Position numbers and translations under genes: made by a program. 64,000 nt of DNA from JAPOXR01 sp965221935. Lineage in GTDB: Bacteria; Pseudomonadota; Alphaproteobacteria; Rhodobacterales; Rhodobacteraceae. Under the pieces are notes generated by a model, which worked only from the letters and a program-made list of their open reading frames with translations, made no database searches and was not told the DNA's origin. The stretch is from assembly GCA_965221935.1 (NCBI GenBank), contig CBDCSZ010000018.1, positions 1-64,000 of the forward strand, given 5' to 3'. The first letter of the stretch is position 1, and every line of letters begins with the position of its first letter. Below, in pieces: positions 8,950 through 18,094 of the stretch.

Positions 8950-9378
8950 TCAGTCGACAGATTTCTTGCGCCGGAGCCTGATCACGACATCCACTTCCGA
9001 TATTTCGGTGCCTTCAGGAACGACCGGAACATAGCTGAGCCGCAGGCTTTCGGGCGAGGCGTCGGTGAGTTCTCCGGTATCCTGCCAATAGTAATGCGGA
9101 TGATTGTCAACTCTGGTGTCAAACCAAGATCCGCTGCCATCAACCACTATCTCTTTTAGCAGTCCAGCGCGGCAAAATGCGTGCAGGGTGTTGTAAACTG
9201 TGGCCAGGGAAAGGGTTTCGCCCATCTCGAGCGCCTCCCGGTGCAGCGCGACAGCAGTCACATGTCTGTCCTTTCCGTCGCCAAACAGCAACTCCGCCAA
9301 GGCCGCCCGCTGCCGGGTCGGCTGCAATCCAGCCATACAGACGAGATCTGCTCCGCGTTCTGTCGTTTCGTCTGCCAC
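8950..9378 (-). CDS. irr: Iron response regulator Irr (Fur family)
   Basis: A Fur-family repressor of the Irr type found in alphaproteobacteria, which responds to haem/iron status. The winged-helix part has AGLQPTRQRAALAELLFG and SLATVYNTLHAFCRAGLLKEI. The dimerisation part has WFDTRVDNHPHYYWQDTGELTD, with the HPHYY histidines typical of Irr instead of the HHHDH of Fur. Its position opposite fabA-fabB-fabI matches the common rhizobial arrangement. The start is uncertain: GTG at 9378 gives 142 residues, close to family length. A GTG at 9456 and an ATG at 9336 are also in frame, and none has a strong ribosome-binding site. Confidence 0.85.
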   Translation of the reverse strand: MADETTERGADLVCMAGLQPTRQRAALAELLFGDGKDRHVTAVALHREALEMGETLSLATVYNTLHAFCRAGLLKEIVVDGSGSWFDTRVDNHPHYYWQDTGELTDASPESLRLSYVPVVPEGTEISEVDVVIRLRRKKSVD

Positions 9379-9725
9379 GAGGCCCTGCCGGTGGTGTTGC
9401 CGCAACGGATGAATTGTTGCACGAAAATTTCCCGGCTTCAATTGCGCAATGCGCACCGTTCAAAGGAATTCACGCAACTGTCCCTTGATTGACAGCGGTT
9501 TGAACCAAGCGCGGCGCGCCATTTGCCGCAGCCGCGGCAGGCGTCAATAGAATCTGACCGCTGACGACAGACAATTGCCGCAGCGCTGAGGCGGGCCGCC
9601 CTGCACGTTCGCCTGGCGCTTTATGAGGGGCCGGAAGCAAGCGGCAGGTGCGTCGCCTATTCCAATTCTGACCGGTCGATGATAGGAGCCGCGGTCACCG
9701 ATAAGGCTGAGCGAGACCTGTTCCA

Positions 9726-10232
9726 ATGCCGGACTATCCTTCGTCATTTGACAGAGAAGGGCTGCTGAAATGCGCCCGCGGCGAATTGTTTGGCCACGGC
9801 AATGCACAGCTCCCGCTGCCGCCAATGCTGATGTTTGACCGGATCGTGGAAATCTCGGCTGACGGCGGCGCAAATGGTGTGGGACACGTCGTGGCCGAGC
9901 TCGATATCCGACCGGATCTGTGGTTTTTTTCCTGCCATTTTCAGGGCGACCCTGTCATGCCAGGCTGTCTTGGGCTGGACGCGCTGTGGCAGCTCACCGG
10001 GTTCAATTTGGGATGGCGCGGTCTCCCCGGCCGCGGCCGCGCGCTCGGCGCCGCCGAGGTCAAGTTCACAGATATGGTGAAACCGAACTGCAGGCTGTTG
10101 ACCTACATTGTGGATTTCACCAGAGTCATTAACCGCAAGCTCAAACTTGGCATCGCAGATGGAAGAGTGCTTGCGGACGGCCGCGAAATCTACAAGACAA
10201 CCGGTATTAAGGTCGGGCTATTTACTGAATAG
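9726..10232 (+). CDS. fabA: 3-hydroxydecanoyl-ACP dehydratase/isomerase
   Basis: A 168-residue FabA. It dehydrates beta-hydroxydecanoyl-ACP and isomerises trans-2- to cis-3-decenoyl-ACP, starting anaerobic unsaturated fatty-acid synthesis. The active-site block SCHFQGDPVMPGCLGLDALWQ carries the catalytic His and Asp. PPMLMFDRI and VKFTDMVKP are further hot-dog-fold signatures. It heads a fabA-fabB-fabI operon with 26 bp to fabB. Confidence 0.95.
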   Translation: MPDYPSSFDREGLLKCARGELFGHGNAQLPLPPMLMFDRIVEISADGGANGVGHVVAELDIRPDLWFFSCHFQGDPVMPGCLGLDALWQLTGFNLGWRGLPGRGRALGAAEVKFTDMVKPNCRLLTYIVDFTRVINRKLKLGIADGRVLADGREIYKTTGIKVGLFTE

Positions 10233-10258
10233 GCGTCTTTTCATCAAAGGAGTCTGGG

Positions 10259-11485
10259 ATGCGGCGCGTCGCAATCACCGGCATCGGAATCATATCTCCG
10301 ATCGGCAACAACAAATCAGAAGTCAGTGAGTCGCTGCGGGACGGCCGGTCAGGCATTACGTTTTGTGAAGAATACGCCGACCACAATTTCCGAAGCCAGG
10401 TGCATGGCGTTCCAAATATCGATCTTGCCGCCCATATTGACAAACGCCAGTTGAGATTCATGGGACCCGGCGCGGCATACAACTTCATCGCAATGGAACA
10501 GGCAATCGAAGATTCCGGGCTGCGCGAAGAGGAAGTGTCCAACGAACGGACCGGGATGGTCATGGGAAGCGGCGGTCCGTCGACCTCGAATTTCTTCGTC
10601 GCGCACAAATCAGTCAGGGAAAAAGGCAGCCCGCGGCGGATGGGTCCCTTTATGGTGACCCGGTGCATGTCATCGACCAACTCAGCCTGCCTTGCGACGC
10701 CTTTCAAAATCAAAGGAGTGAATTACTCGATCACTTCTGCCTGCGCGACATCCGCGCACTGCATAGGCAACGGATTTGAGCAGATTCGCTTTGGCAATCA
10801 GGATGTTGTGTTCGCCGGCGGCGGCGAAGAAGTGGATTGGACACTGTCCTGCCTGTTTGACGCGATGGGTGCCATGAGTTCGAAATACAACGACACGCCG
10901 GAGACCGCGTCGCGGCCGTTCGATGCGACCAGAGACGGATTTGTGATCGCCGGCGGCGGCGGTGTGCTGGTGCTTGAAGAAATGGAAAGAGCCAAAGCGC
11001 GGGGCGCGAAAATCTATGCGGAACTGACTGGCTACGGCGCGACATCTGACGGGTTTGACATGGTGGCGCCTTCGGGAGAAGGCGGTGAACGCTCCATGCG
11101 GCTTGCGCTCGCAGGCGCCAACGGACGCCGGGTTGACTACATCAATGCCCACGGCACCTCGACACCCGCTGGCGATGTCGTGGAGGTGGAAGCCGTCCGA
11201 CGGGTCTTCGGCAACAAAGCGCCGCCGCTCATGAGTTCCACCAAGTCACTGACCGGCCACTCGCTCGGCGCGACCGGCGTGCACGAAGCGATCTACACGC
11301 TGTTGATGATGGAGGGACGGTTTATCGCCGCGTCGGCGAATGTGGCCGAACTGGATCCGGAAATCCGCCCGGAAGAGATTGCCACAGACCTTGTCGAAGA
11401 GGCCGAAATCGACACGGCGCTGTCGAACAGTTTTGGCTTTGGAGGCACCAACGCCACGCTGGCTTTGAGCCGCATTGAAGACTGA
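10259..11485 (+). CDS. fabB: 3-oxoacyl-ACP synthase I
   Basis: A 408-residue beta-ketoacyl-ACP synthase I, which elongates cis-3-decenoyl-ACP made by FabA. The thiolase-fold catalytic triad is visible: Cys in ITSACATSAHCIG, His in NAHGTSTPAGD and His in TKSLTGHSLGA. NSFGFGGTNATL is at the C-terminus. AAAGGAG lies 8 nt before the ATG. It is separated from fabI by 3 bp. Confidence 0.95.
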   Translation: MRRVAITGIGIISPIGNNKSEVSESLRDGRSGITFCEEYADHNFRSQVHGVPNIDLAAHIDKRQLRFMGPGAAYNFIAMEQAIEDSGLREEEVSNERTGMVMGSGGPSTSNFFVAHKSVREKGSPRRMGPFMVTRCMSSTNSACLATPFKIKGVNYSITSACATSAHCIGNGFEQIRFGNQDVVFAGGGEEVDWTLSCLFDAMGAMSSKYNDTPETASRPFDATRDGFVIAGGGGVLVLEEMERAKARGAKIYAELTGYGATSDGFDMVAPSGEGGERSMRLALAGANGRRVDYINAHGTSTPAGDVVEVEAVRRVFGNKAPPLMSSTKSLTGHSLGATGVHEAIYTLLMMEGRFIAASANVAELDPEIRPEEIATDLVEEAEIDTALSNSFGFGGTNATLALSRIED

Positions 11486-11488
11486 ACA

Positions 11489-12277
11489 ATGGCATATCTG
11501 CTCGATAACCGGTGCGGCCTGGTGGTCGGCATTGCCAACGCAAAATCGATTGCATACGGCATTGCCTCGGCCATGCGGGCTGAAGGGGCGTCACTCGCCG
11601 TCACCTATCAGCGGGAACAGTTTGCCCGCCGGGTCATTCCGCTCGCGGAAGAGCTCGACGCCGACATCGTCCAGCAGGCTGACGTCGAAGAGCCGGAGAG
11701 CCTCGACTGTTTGTTCAAATCGATCGGCGAAGTCTGGGGCGGGCTTGACTTCGTTGTGCACGCGATCGCCTATTCTGACCGCACTGAGCTGACGGGCCGC
11801 TTTATTGACACGAGCCTCGACAATTTCTGCCAATCCCTGACTGTTTCCTGTTATTCCCTGATTGAGCTGGCGCGCCGCGCCCGGCCGCTGATGCGCCAGG
11901 GCGGCTGTATCCTCACAGTCACATTCCAGGGATCGAACCGTGTCACGCCGTTTTACAACGTGATGGGCGTGGCCAAGGCGGCTTTGGAGTCTTCCGTTCG
12001 CTATCTCGCCAACGATCTCGGCAAGGAAGGCATTCGCGTGAACGCGATCAGCCCCGGCCCGATGAGGACGCTGGCCGGGGCGGCGATCGGCGGCGCCCGC
12101 AGGACTTTCCGCCATACCGAGGCCAATGCGCCGCTCGGAGCAAATGCGACGCTCGAGGCAATAGGGGGAACCGCTGTCTACCTCGCTTCCGAATACGGCG
12201 CCTCGACAACCGGCGAAATCATCATGGTGGACGGCGGCTTTCACATTCTTGGCATGCCGCAGTCCGAGCTCATTTAG
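11489..12277 (+). CDS. fabI: Enoyl-ACP reductase (FabI-type SDR)
   Basis: A 262-residue NADH-dependent enoyl-ACP reductase of the short-chain dehydrogenase type, the last step of each elongation cycle. The N-terminal nucleotide site reads GLVVGIANAKSIAYGIA. The catalytic Tyr-Lys pair is in FYNVMGVAKAAL, and GEIIMVDGGFHILGM closes the fold. The outer active-site tyrosine of E. coli FabI (Tyr146, in SYLG) is Phe here (TVTFQGSNR). It ends overlapping the convergent VOC gene by 4 bp. Confidence 0.92.
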   Translation: MAYLLDNRCGLVVGIANAKSIAYGIASAMRAEGASLAVTYQREQFARRVIPLAEELDADIVQQADVEEPESLDCLFKSIGEVWGGLDFVVHAIAYSDRTELTGRFIDTSLDNFCQSLTVSCYSLIELARRARPLMRQGGCILTVTFQGSNRVTPFYNVMGVAKAALESSVRYLANDLGKEGIRVNAISPGPMRTLAGAAIGGARRTFRHTEANAPLGANATLEAIGGTAVYLASEYGASTTGEIIMVDGGFHILGMPQSELI

Positions 12278-12666
12278 TCCTGCTGTTCGGCCGGCTGGAT
12301 AAATCCGATTACCGCACCGCCGACATCGTTCGCGATTGCGATTTTTCCGATATTGGGAATCTCAAAAACGTCCTTCGCCAATGAACCGCCGCCGCCCTTT
12401 ATCTTTTCGACAGCGGCGTCGATATCGTCGACGGCAATGTAGGTGAACCAGTGGGGCGGGATCGACTTGTCCAACCCCATCTCGTCCATGTCAGCAATGC
12501 CGGCACAAGGGTTGTCGCCGCCGGAGTGCGCCAGAACATAGGAGTCCTCCGTGCCGTCCATGGTGCTGTAGGTCCAACCCAGGACTTTGGCGTAAAACTC
12601 TTTGACCCCTGCGAAATCCCGCGTCATCACTTCTGACCAAATAATCGTTCCGTGCATGTCACTCAT
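12274..12666 (-). CDS. VOC-family (glyoxalase-like) protein
   Basis: A 130-residue vicinal-oxygen-chelate protein with two betaalphabetabetabeta modules: IIWSEVMTRDFAGVKEFYAKVLGWTY and WFTYIAVDDIDAAVEKIKGGGGSL. These proteins bind a metal and act on small electrophiles, or serve in resistance; the substrate cannot be told. The ATG at 12666 has GGGGAAAC upstream, while the longer open frame upstream looks non-coding. It converges on fabI. Confidence 0.8.
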   Translation of the reverse strand: MSDMHGTIIWSEVMTRDFAGVKEFYAKVLGWTYSTMDGTEDSYVLAHSGGDNPCAGIADMDEMGLDKSIPPHWFTYIAVDDIDAAVEKIKGGGGSLAKDVFEIPNIGKIAIANDVGGAVIGFIQPAEQQD

Positions 12667-13002
12667 TGCCGTTTCCCCATTAGAATTCCGGATACTGCGG
12701 CGGTCCAATAGCCCGGCTGCTGTGGAAACGCCATAGCAGGGCAACCTCACTTCAGGCGGAAATGCGGGTGTTTTCCGCCCTCCTCGAGACCGGTTCCGCG
12801 CCATGCCGTCGCCGGCCGTTTCTGTGCCGCAGACAGCGGAATCATCATTGAATTGGCGCCGCCGTCTGACTAATTTAGGAATTCCCGCGACCCGCCATTG
12901 TGAGATAACCGCCGGTCATGCTCACTGCCGCCCCGCCGGTTGTCCCGCAGCTCGGTTCAACCGGCCGGTTCGGTCGCCGACCCGCAGCAAAGGGAACAGG
13001 AA

Positions 13003-13695
13003 ATGCCCAAAGCGGTGTGCGTCTTTGACGCATATGGAACACTGTTTGATGTGGCCGCGGCCGCACGGCGGGCCGCCTCGCAAAAGGGAAATGAACGGCT
13101 GGCCAAAAACTGGGAGGCCGTGGCGGCTGCGTGGCGGCTGAAACAGCTTCAATACACCTGGATCCGGGCGGTCGCTGGAGCGCACGCGGATTTTTGGCAG
13201 GTCACGTGCGATGGTTTGGACTGGGCACTGGAATCTGCCGGACTGGCGGGTGACGCAGCGCTTCGCAGCCGGCTCCTCGAGCTATACCGCGAACTCAGCG
13301 CTTATCCGGAAGTGCCGGAAGTCCTCGCGGCATTGCGGGACAACGGGCATCAAACCGCAATCCTGTCAAACGGTTCCCCGTCAATGCTGGCGAATGCGGT
13401 CGCCGCCGCCGGAATCGGCGAGTCGCTGGACTCCGTTATCAGCGTCGAGGAAGTCGGCGTGTTTAAACCGCACAGATCGGTTTATGGGCTGGTCACGAAG
13501 CGCTTCCGCTGCGCGCCGCGGCAGGTGCTGTTTGTTTCATCGAACGGCTGGGACGCGGCGGCGGGCAGCGGATTTGGTTTTACCGCGGTTTGGGTCAACC
13601 GGGCGGGAGAGCCCGCGGAGCGGCTGCCGTGGCTGCCGGAACACAGGCATTTTGACCTGCGCGGAATTCCGGCCTTGGCCAAGACAGTGATATGA
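13003..13695 (+). CDS. L-2-haloacid dehalogenase (HAD superfamily)
   Basis: A 230-residue type II haloacid dehalogenase, which hydrolyses L-2-haloalkanoates to D-2-hydroxyacids. The catalytic residues are present: nucleophile Asp in FDAYGTLFDV, Ser-Asn in AILSNGSPSML, Lys in GVFKPHRSVY and the FVSSNGWDAAAGSGFGF loop. The ATG at 13003 follows AGGGAACAGG. The last bases overlap the ATG of the next gene by 4 bp, so the two genes form an operon. Confidence 0.88.
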   Translation: MPKAVCVFDAYGTLFDVAAAARRAASQKGNERLAKNWEAVAAAWRLKQLQYTWIRAVAGAHADFWQVTCDGLDWALESAGLAGDAALRSRLLELYRELSAYPEVPEVLAALRDNGHQTAILSNGSPSMLANAVAAAGIGESLDSVISVEEVGVFKPHRSVYGLVTKRFRCAPRQVLFVSSNGWDAAAGSGFGFTAVWVNRAGEPAERLPWLPEHRHFDLRGIPALAKTVI

Positions 13696-14516
13696 GACGG
13701 TTCCGCAGCTCCGACGGGCTTTCGCTCGCCTACCGGGAATGGGGATCCGGGCCGCCGCTGCTCTGCCTTGCGGGCCTCACTCGGAACTCAAATGATTTCG
13801 GGTATCTTGCCGCGAAACTGCGCGGCGCGCGCATCGTTGCGCCTGACTACCGCGGACGCGGCCAATCAGACTGGGACCCGGACCCTTTCGGCTACACGCC
13901 CGCGGTCGAGGCCCGCGATGCGGTGGATCTGCTCGATCATCTCGGGCTGGAAAGCGCGCCTGTCCTCGGCACCTCCCGAGGCGGGATTGTGGCGATGGTT
14001 ATAGCTGCGACAGAAAGAAACAGGATTTCAGGGGTGATCCTGAATGACATTGGCCCGGTGATTGAACGGGGCGGCCTCGAGCGGATCAAACAATTCATCG
14101 GGCGCAGTCCGGAATCCAAAACCATGGAAGAAGCGGCGCAGGCCCTGGCTGAGGAGAGTTCAGGGTTTGACAAAGTGCCGCTCAGCAGGTGGCGACAGGA
14201 ATGCCAAAACCGTTATCGGCAGGCAGGCGACCGAATTGAAATCACCTACGATCCCGGGCTGCGCGATTCCTTTCTCGCGGCCCTCGAAGCCGGCGATGCC
14301 GATCTTTGGCCCCTTTTCTCCTCGCTCAATGGAATGCCGACCTCCCTCATTCGCGGCACGGCTTCCGATTTGCTGTCGGCGGAAACGGCTGCCGAGATGC
14401 TCCGGCGACACCCTCAGATGTCAGTGACCGAGGTTCCGGGGCGCGGCCATTGCCCGTTTCTTGACGAGCCCGAGTGTCTTGCCGCGGTCCGCGCCCTAAT
14501 GGCGCAGGTGGCGTGA
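13692..14516 (+). CDS. Alpha/beta-fold hydrolase
   Basis: A 274-residue alpha/beta hydrolase. The oxyanion region lies near WGSGPPLLCLAGLTRNS, the nucleophile elbow is GTSRGGI (about residue 98), an acid Asp is likely in the RGTASDLL segment, and the His is in PGRGHCPFLDEP. Translational coupling to the haloacid dehalogenase suggests a joint catabolic role, but the substrate is unknown. It converges on the oxidoreductase gene 3 bp away. Confidence 0.83.
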   Translation: MRRFRSSDGLSLAYREWGSGPPLLCLAGLTRNSNDFGYLAAKLRGARIVAPDYRGRGQSDWDPDPFGYTPAVEARDAVDLLDHLGLESAPVLGTSRGGIVAMVIAATERNRISGVILNDIGPVIERGGLERIKQFIGRSPESKTMEEAAQALAEESSGFDKVPLSRWRQECQNRYRQAGDRIEITYDPGLRDSFLAALEAGDADLWPLFSSLNGMPTSLIRGTASDLLSAETAAEMLRRHPQMSVTEVPGRGHCPFLDEPECLAAVRALMAQVA

Positions 14517-14518
14517 AC

Positions 14519-17008
14519 CTATCCGTCGCGCCTTAATTCCGCGTTTGCAGGGTCATACGGGCTTTCAGGAGCCACCTCCGCCGGCCAGAACCGGTTCAGC
14601 ATCCGCACACGCAGCTCAACTCCCGGTTTTGCAAATTCGGGGCGCACGTAGCCCATTCCGATGGCCTTGCCGAAATGCGGCGAATGGCCGCCGGACGTCA
14701 GCCGGCCGACCCGCTCATCGCCGGAATAGAGCGCTTCCCGGCCCCACGGACAGCAATCGTCCGGACCGTCTATCAACAGAGTGACACACAGCGCCCTGAT
14801 GCCCGTGTCCAGCATCGCCTGTTTGCCGTTGAAATCCTTCGAGCGGTCCACAAACCGGTCTAGGCCGCCTTCGAGAGGCGTTGCATCCCGGCCAAGCTCG
14901 GTTCCGAACGCCCGGTAGCTCTTTTCCTGGCGAAGCCAGTTCTGCGCGCGGGCGCCGAACAGCTTCAGCTGATGTCTGCGGCCAGCCGCTTCGATTCGGT
15001 CAAACAAATAGTTCTGCATTTCCATCGGGTGGTGAAGTTCCCATCCAAGGGCGCCGGTGTAGGAAACGCGCATCGCCCTGACCGGACACATGCCGAATTC
15101 CAGATTTCGGTGAGACAGCCACGGAAACCTTCTGTTTCCAAGCACCGTATCCACATCCTCGTCACAAAGCGCTGCCTTGAGCACCTCGCGTGACCTGGGG
15201 CCAGCGACCGCAAAAACACCCCATTGCGAGGTGACATCATGAATGTCGATCCAGCCGAAATCGTCGATTCGATCGGCCGCTGCCTTGCACAGGAAATCGC
15301 CGTCGTAGGATGTCCATGCGCCGGCGGAAACGAGGTAAAACTCATCCTCCGCCAACCGCGCAATGGTGTATTCGGTTCGCACCGTTCCGGCGTCAGTCAG
15401 CGCGTAGGTCAGGCTCACCCTTCCAGGCGCGGGAAGCGCGTTGCAGGTGAACCAGTCAAGGAACGCTTCGGCGCCCGGACCCCTGACCAGATGCTTGGTG
15501 AACGCGCTCGCATCGAACAGCCCGGCGCCGTTGCGCACGGCTTCGGCTTCGGCGACGGCGAATTTCCACCATTCGCCTTTGCGGAACGAGCGCGACGCGC
15601 GGTCATCGAATCCGGCCGGAGCAAAGTAGTTCGACCGTTCCCAGCCATTGACCTGCCCAAAACAGGCGCCGCGCTCGCGCATGCGGTCATAGCAAGGCGT
15701 GGTCCGCAGCGGTCGGCAGGCCTCACGCTCTTCGTCGGGATGGTGCAGAATGTAGACGTGCTCGTAACACTCTTCGTTCTTGCGGCACGCATATTCGGTT
15801 GTGATCCAGTCTCCGTAGCGTTTTGGATCCAGTGAAGCCATGTCGATTTCCGCTTCGCCCTCAACCAGCATCTGCGCCATGTAATGGCCAACCCCGCCGG
15901 CGGCCGTGATGCCGAAAGAGAACCCTTCCGCCAGCCACATGTTGCGCAGCCCCGGCGCCGGACCAACCAACGGATTGCCATCAGGCGTGTAGCAGATCGG
16001 CCCGTTGAAATCGTCTTTCAGCCCGGCGGTTTCGGATGACGGAATTCTGTGAATCATCGACATGTACTCTTCCTCGATTCTGTCGAGGTCGAGTCCGAAC
16101 AGGTCGGCGCGAAACGCCGCCGGCGCGCCATATGCGAACCGGGCCGGCGCGTTGCGTTCATAGGGACCAAGAATCCAGCCGCCGCGCTCTTCGCGCACAT
16201 ACCACTTGGCGTCCGCATCCCGCAGCACCGGATGTTCCGGGTTTGATTTGCGCCACTCCAGCAGGGCCGGATCCGGTTCGGTGACAATATACTGATGTTC
16301 CACTGGAATCGCCGGCATTTTGATCCCGAGCAGTGCAGCCGTGCGCTGCGCGTGATTGCCCGTTGCAGTGATTACGTGCTCGGCGCGGATCTCGAACTTT
16401 TCCTCTCCCGGCACCAGATTGCCGCCCCGCTCCACCATCACAGACCCGCGGACAATCCACTCAGAACCCGTCCATTCATACGCGTCCGCCTGCCTCCGGC
16501 GATGGATGTCGACCCCGCGCTGCCGCGCCCCCCGCGCCATGGCCTGGGTGACATCGGCCGGGTTAATGTAACCGTCGGTCGGATGATAGATCGCCCCGAG
16601 CAGATCCTCGGAACGGACCAGCGGGTAACGGTCGCGGATGTCGTTCGGAGAGAGCCACTCATACGGGATTCCGACTGTTTCAGCGGTTGTCGCATACAGC
16701 ATGAACTCGTCCATCCGGCCCTGGCTCTGCGCCATGCGCAGATTGCCGACGACACTGAATCCCGGATCGAGACCGGTCTCGTCCTGCAGCTGTTTGTAGA
16801 ATTTCACTGAATAGTCATGAATATGGCTGGTCGCGTAGCTCATGTTGAACAGCGGCAGCAGCCCGGCGGCATGCCAAGTGGAGCCCGAGGTGAGCTCGTC
16901 CCGTTCTATCAGCGCCACATCACCCCAACCGGCTTTTGCGAGATGGTAGGCAGTTGACGCGCCGACGGCTCCGCCGCCGACCACCAGTGCGCGAACGTGA
17001 CTTTTCAT
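14519..17008 (-). CDS. FAD-dependent dimethylglycine/sarcosine dehydrogenase-like protein with GcvT domain
   Basis: An 829-residue two-domain enzyme. The N-terminal DAO-type FAD domain starts with ALVVGGGAVGASTAYHLAKAG and has GSTWHAAGLLP, the site where related enzymes bind FAD through His. PDGNPLVGPAPGLRNMWLAEGFSFGITAAGG follows. From about residue 430 it is an aminomethyltransferase (GcvT)-type folate domain, with LFDASAFTKHLVRGPGAEAFLD and SYTGALGWELH. Such enzymes demethylate N-methyl amino acids and pass the C1 unit to tetrahydrofolate. The ATG at 17008 has GGAG 8 nt upstream. Confidence 0.85.
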   Translation of the reverse strand: MKSHVRALVVGGGAVGASTAYHLAKAGWGDVALIERDELTSGSTWHAAGLLPLFNMSYATSHIHDYSVKFYKQLQDETGLDPGFSVVGNLRMAQSQGRMDEFMLYATTAETVGIPYEWLSPNDIRDRYPLVRSEDLLGAIYHPTDGYINPADVTQAMARGARQRGVDIHRRRQADAYEWTGSEWIVRGSVMVERGGNLVPGEEKFEIRAEHVITATGNHAQRTAALLGIKMPAIPVEHQYIVTEPDPALLEWRKSNPEHPVLRDADAKWYVREERGGWILGPYERNAPARFAYGAPAAFRADLFGLDLDRIEEEYMSMIHRIPSSETAGLKDDFNGPICYTPDGNPLVGPAPGLRNMWLAEGFSFGITAAGGVGHYMAQMLVEGEAEIDMASLDPKRYGDWITTEYACRKNEECYEHVYILHHPDEEREACRPLRTTPCYDRMRERGACFGQVNGWERSNYFAPAGFDDRASRSFRKGEWWKFAVAEAEAVRNGAGLFDASAFTKHLVRGPGAEAFLDWFTCNALPAPGRVSLTYALTDAGTVRTEYTIARLAEDEFYLVSAGAWTSYDGDFLCKAAADRIDDFGWIDIHDVTSQWGVFAVAGPRSREVLKAALCDEDVDTVLGNRRFPWLSHRNLEFGMCPVRAMRVSYTGALGWELHHPMEMQNYLFDRIEAAGRRHQLKLFGARAQNWLRQEKSYRAFGTELGRDATPLEGGLDRFVDRSKDFNGKQAMLDTGIRALCVTLLIDGPDDCCPWGREALYSGDERVGRLTSGGHSPHFGKAIGMGYVRPEFAKPGVELRVRMLNRFWPAEVAPESPYDPANAELRRDG

Positions 17009-17140
17009 GGCTTTGCTCCGTGACATCCCAGCCTTGGATTATCAGAACCGGCGCAAATGCGATAAGGAAATCCGCCTTCAGCTCCTCACAGGTCCAATGC
17101 CGACTTGCGCGGTGGGAACAGGCGCCGGCGCCCTATGGAT

Positions 17141-17417
17141 CGACGCATATTTGGCGGCGGCCCGGATACTCGACGCGCACCGGGAGACGCATTCGGACGT
17201 GCTGAACGGAAATGCCTTGCTGTCGCCTGAAATGGCGATGCGGGTGGAGAAAGCATTCGGCCTCAGCATGGACCCGCTGTTGCGGATGCAGGCATGGCAC
17301 GACGCGACACAGATGCGGACGCGGGCGAACGAAATCCGCGTTCGACGAAATCAGCTGGCATGGTCGCAGCGCAGGCGCCGCCGCCAAGCCGGAGAACTTC
17401 GCCATGGCCTGCGCTGA
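17141..17417 (+). pseudogene. HigA-like antitoxin remnant
   Basis: Only the C-terminal two thirds of a HigA-type XRE antitoxin can be read: AAARILDAHRETHSDVLNG, then LLSPEMAMRVEKAFGLSMD and LLRMQAWHDATQM with RANEIRVRR. The N-terminal part of the helix-turn-helix domain is not recognisable upstream, and the sequence after IRVRR has lost similarity. No HigB toxin is seen nearby. It marks the start of the IS-rich region. Confidence 0.6.
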
Positions 17418-17734
17418 GATCGTCTCCTGTCTCTGCAACAGCACGTTCTCAAACACAGGAGAGCGGCAACGGGCTTTCCCAACGATGTTTTTGGCGCCGT
17501 GCCAGTGCACGATCTTGAGAACCGCAAGCGGAGGCTTCGACAATTCGCAGCGGCCCCGCCAAGGCCGGCGGTGAGAATGTGCCATAGCGAAAGGCCGGGG
17601 CCCAGTCGATCTCTGGAAGAACGGCACCGGTGCGCTTCGACCGGCAGCATGGTGACAGTGTTGATCGAAACGGGGATATGCCCGAAAGTTGGTGACGGGT
17701 CAGAAAGGGCGACATATCAAGGCGGTGTTATAAT
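17418..17734. other. Gene-free stretch
   Basis: No coding sequence with support is visible on either strand. It contains one copy of the GGATATGCCCGAAAGTT motif that also occurs twice near 25.9-26.0 kb. It looks like debris between an antitoxin remnant and an IS630 fragment. Confidence 0.45.
17673..17690 (+). repeat. Copy 1 of GGGATATGCCCGAAAGTT motif
   Basis: GGGATATGCCCGAAAGTT matches the copy at 25998-26015 exactly and the one at 25924-25940 nearly so. Its role is unknown. The position beside a truncated IS630-like gene suggests an IS end. Confidence 0.5.
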
Positions 17735-17887
17735 GCCGTCAGAGCGGCTCTCGTCAGACAGAAGCAGAATGTGCGCCCGGCGGCGGCGCTCCTTGGAACC
17801 CTTGCCGCTGTCCAGTATCTCCTTCAAAAACCCGCATTCATTTTTCTTGAGCCGCAACTTGTGGATTTTCTTGCCTGTCGAATTCAT
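17735..17887 (-). pseudogene. IS630-family transposase, N-terminal fragment
   Basis: The fragment reads MNSTGKKIHKLRLKKNECG followed by LKEILDSGKGSKERRRRAH and ILLLSDESRSDG, the first helix-turn-helix of IS630-type transposases. The similarity stops at about 17735 and the DDE domain is absent. No ends or target duplication were identified. Confidence 0.65.
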
Positions 17888-18094
17888 TGTCTGCTGCCTC
17901 TGAAACACTCCCGTGACCACCGCCGCATTTGCCGCTGAAATATCATCCGCGGCCGCTATGCGCCTGCCCGGAAGGATTGTTGATTGTCATTGTTGCGGAC
18001 AATATACACGGCCCGGCTGACAGGGGAACCGCCTCAGGCTAAATTCGAAACACCATCATTTCTATGCTGTGAAGATACTAGGGCCTGTTGACAA

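Noticed and set aside
9457..9725. Irr or Fur box in the irr-fabA intergenic region
   Set aside because: No clear palindromic iron-control element was visible, so no operator is claimed.
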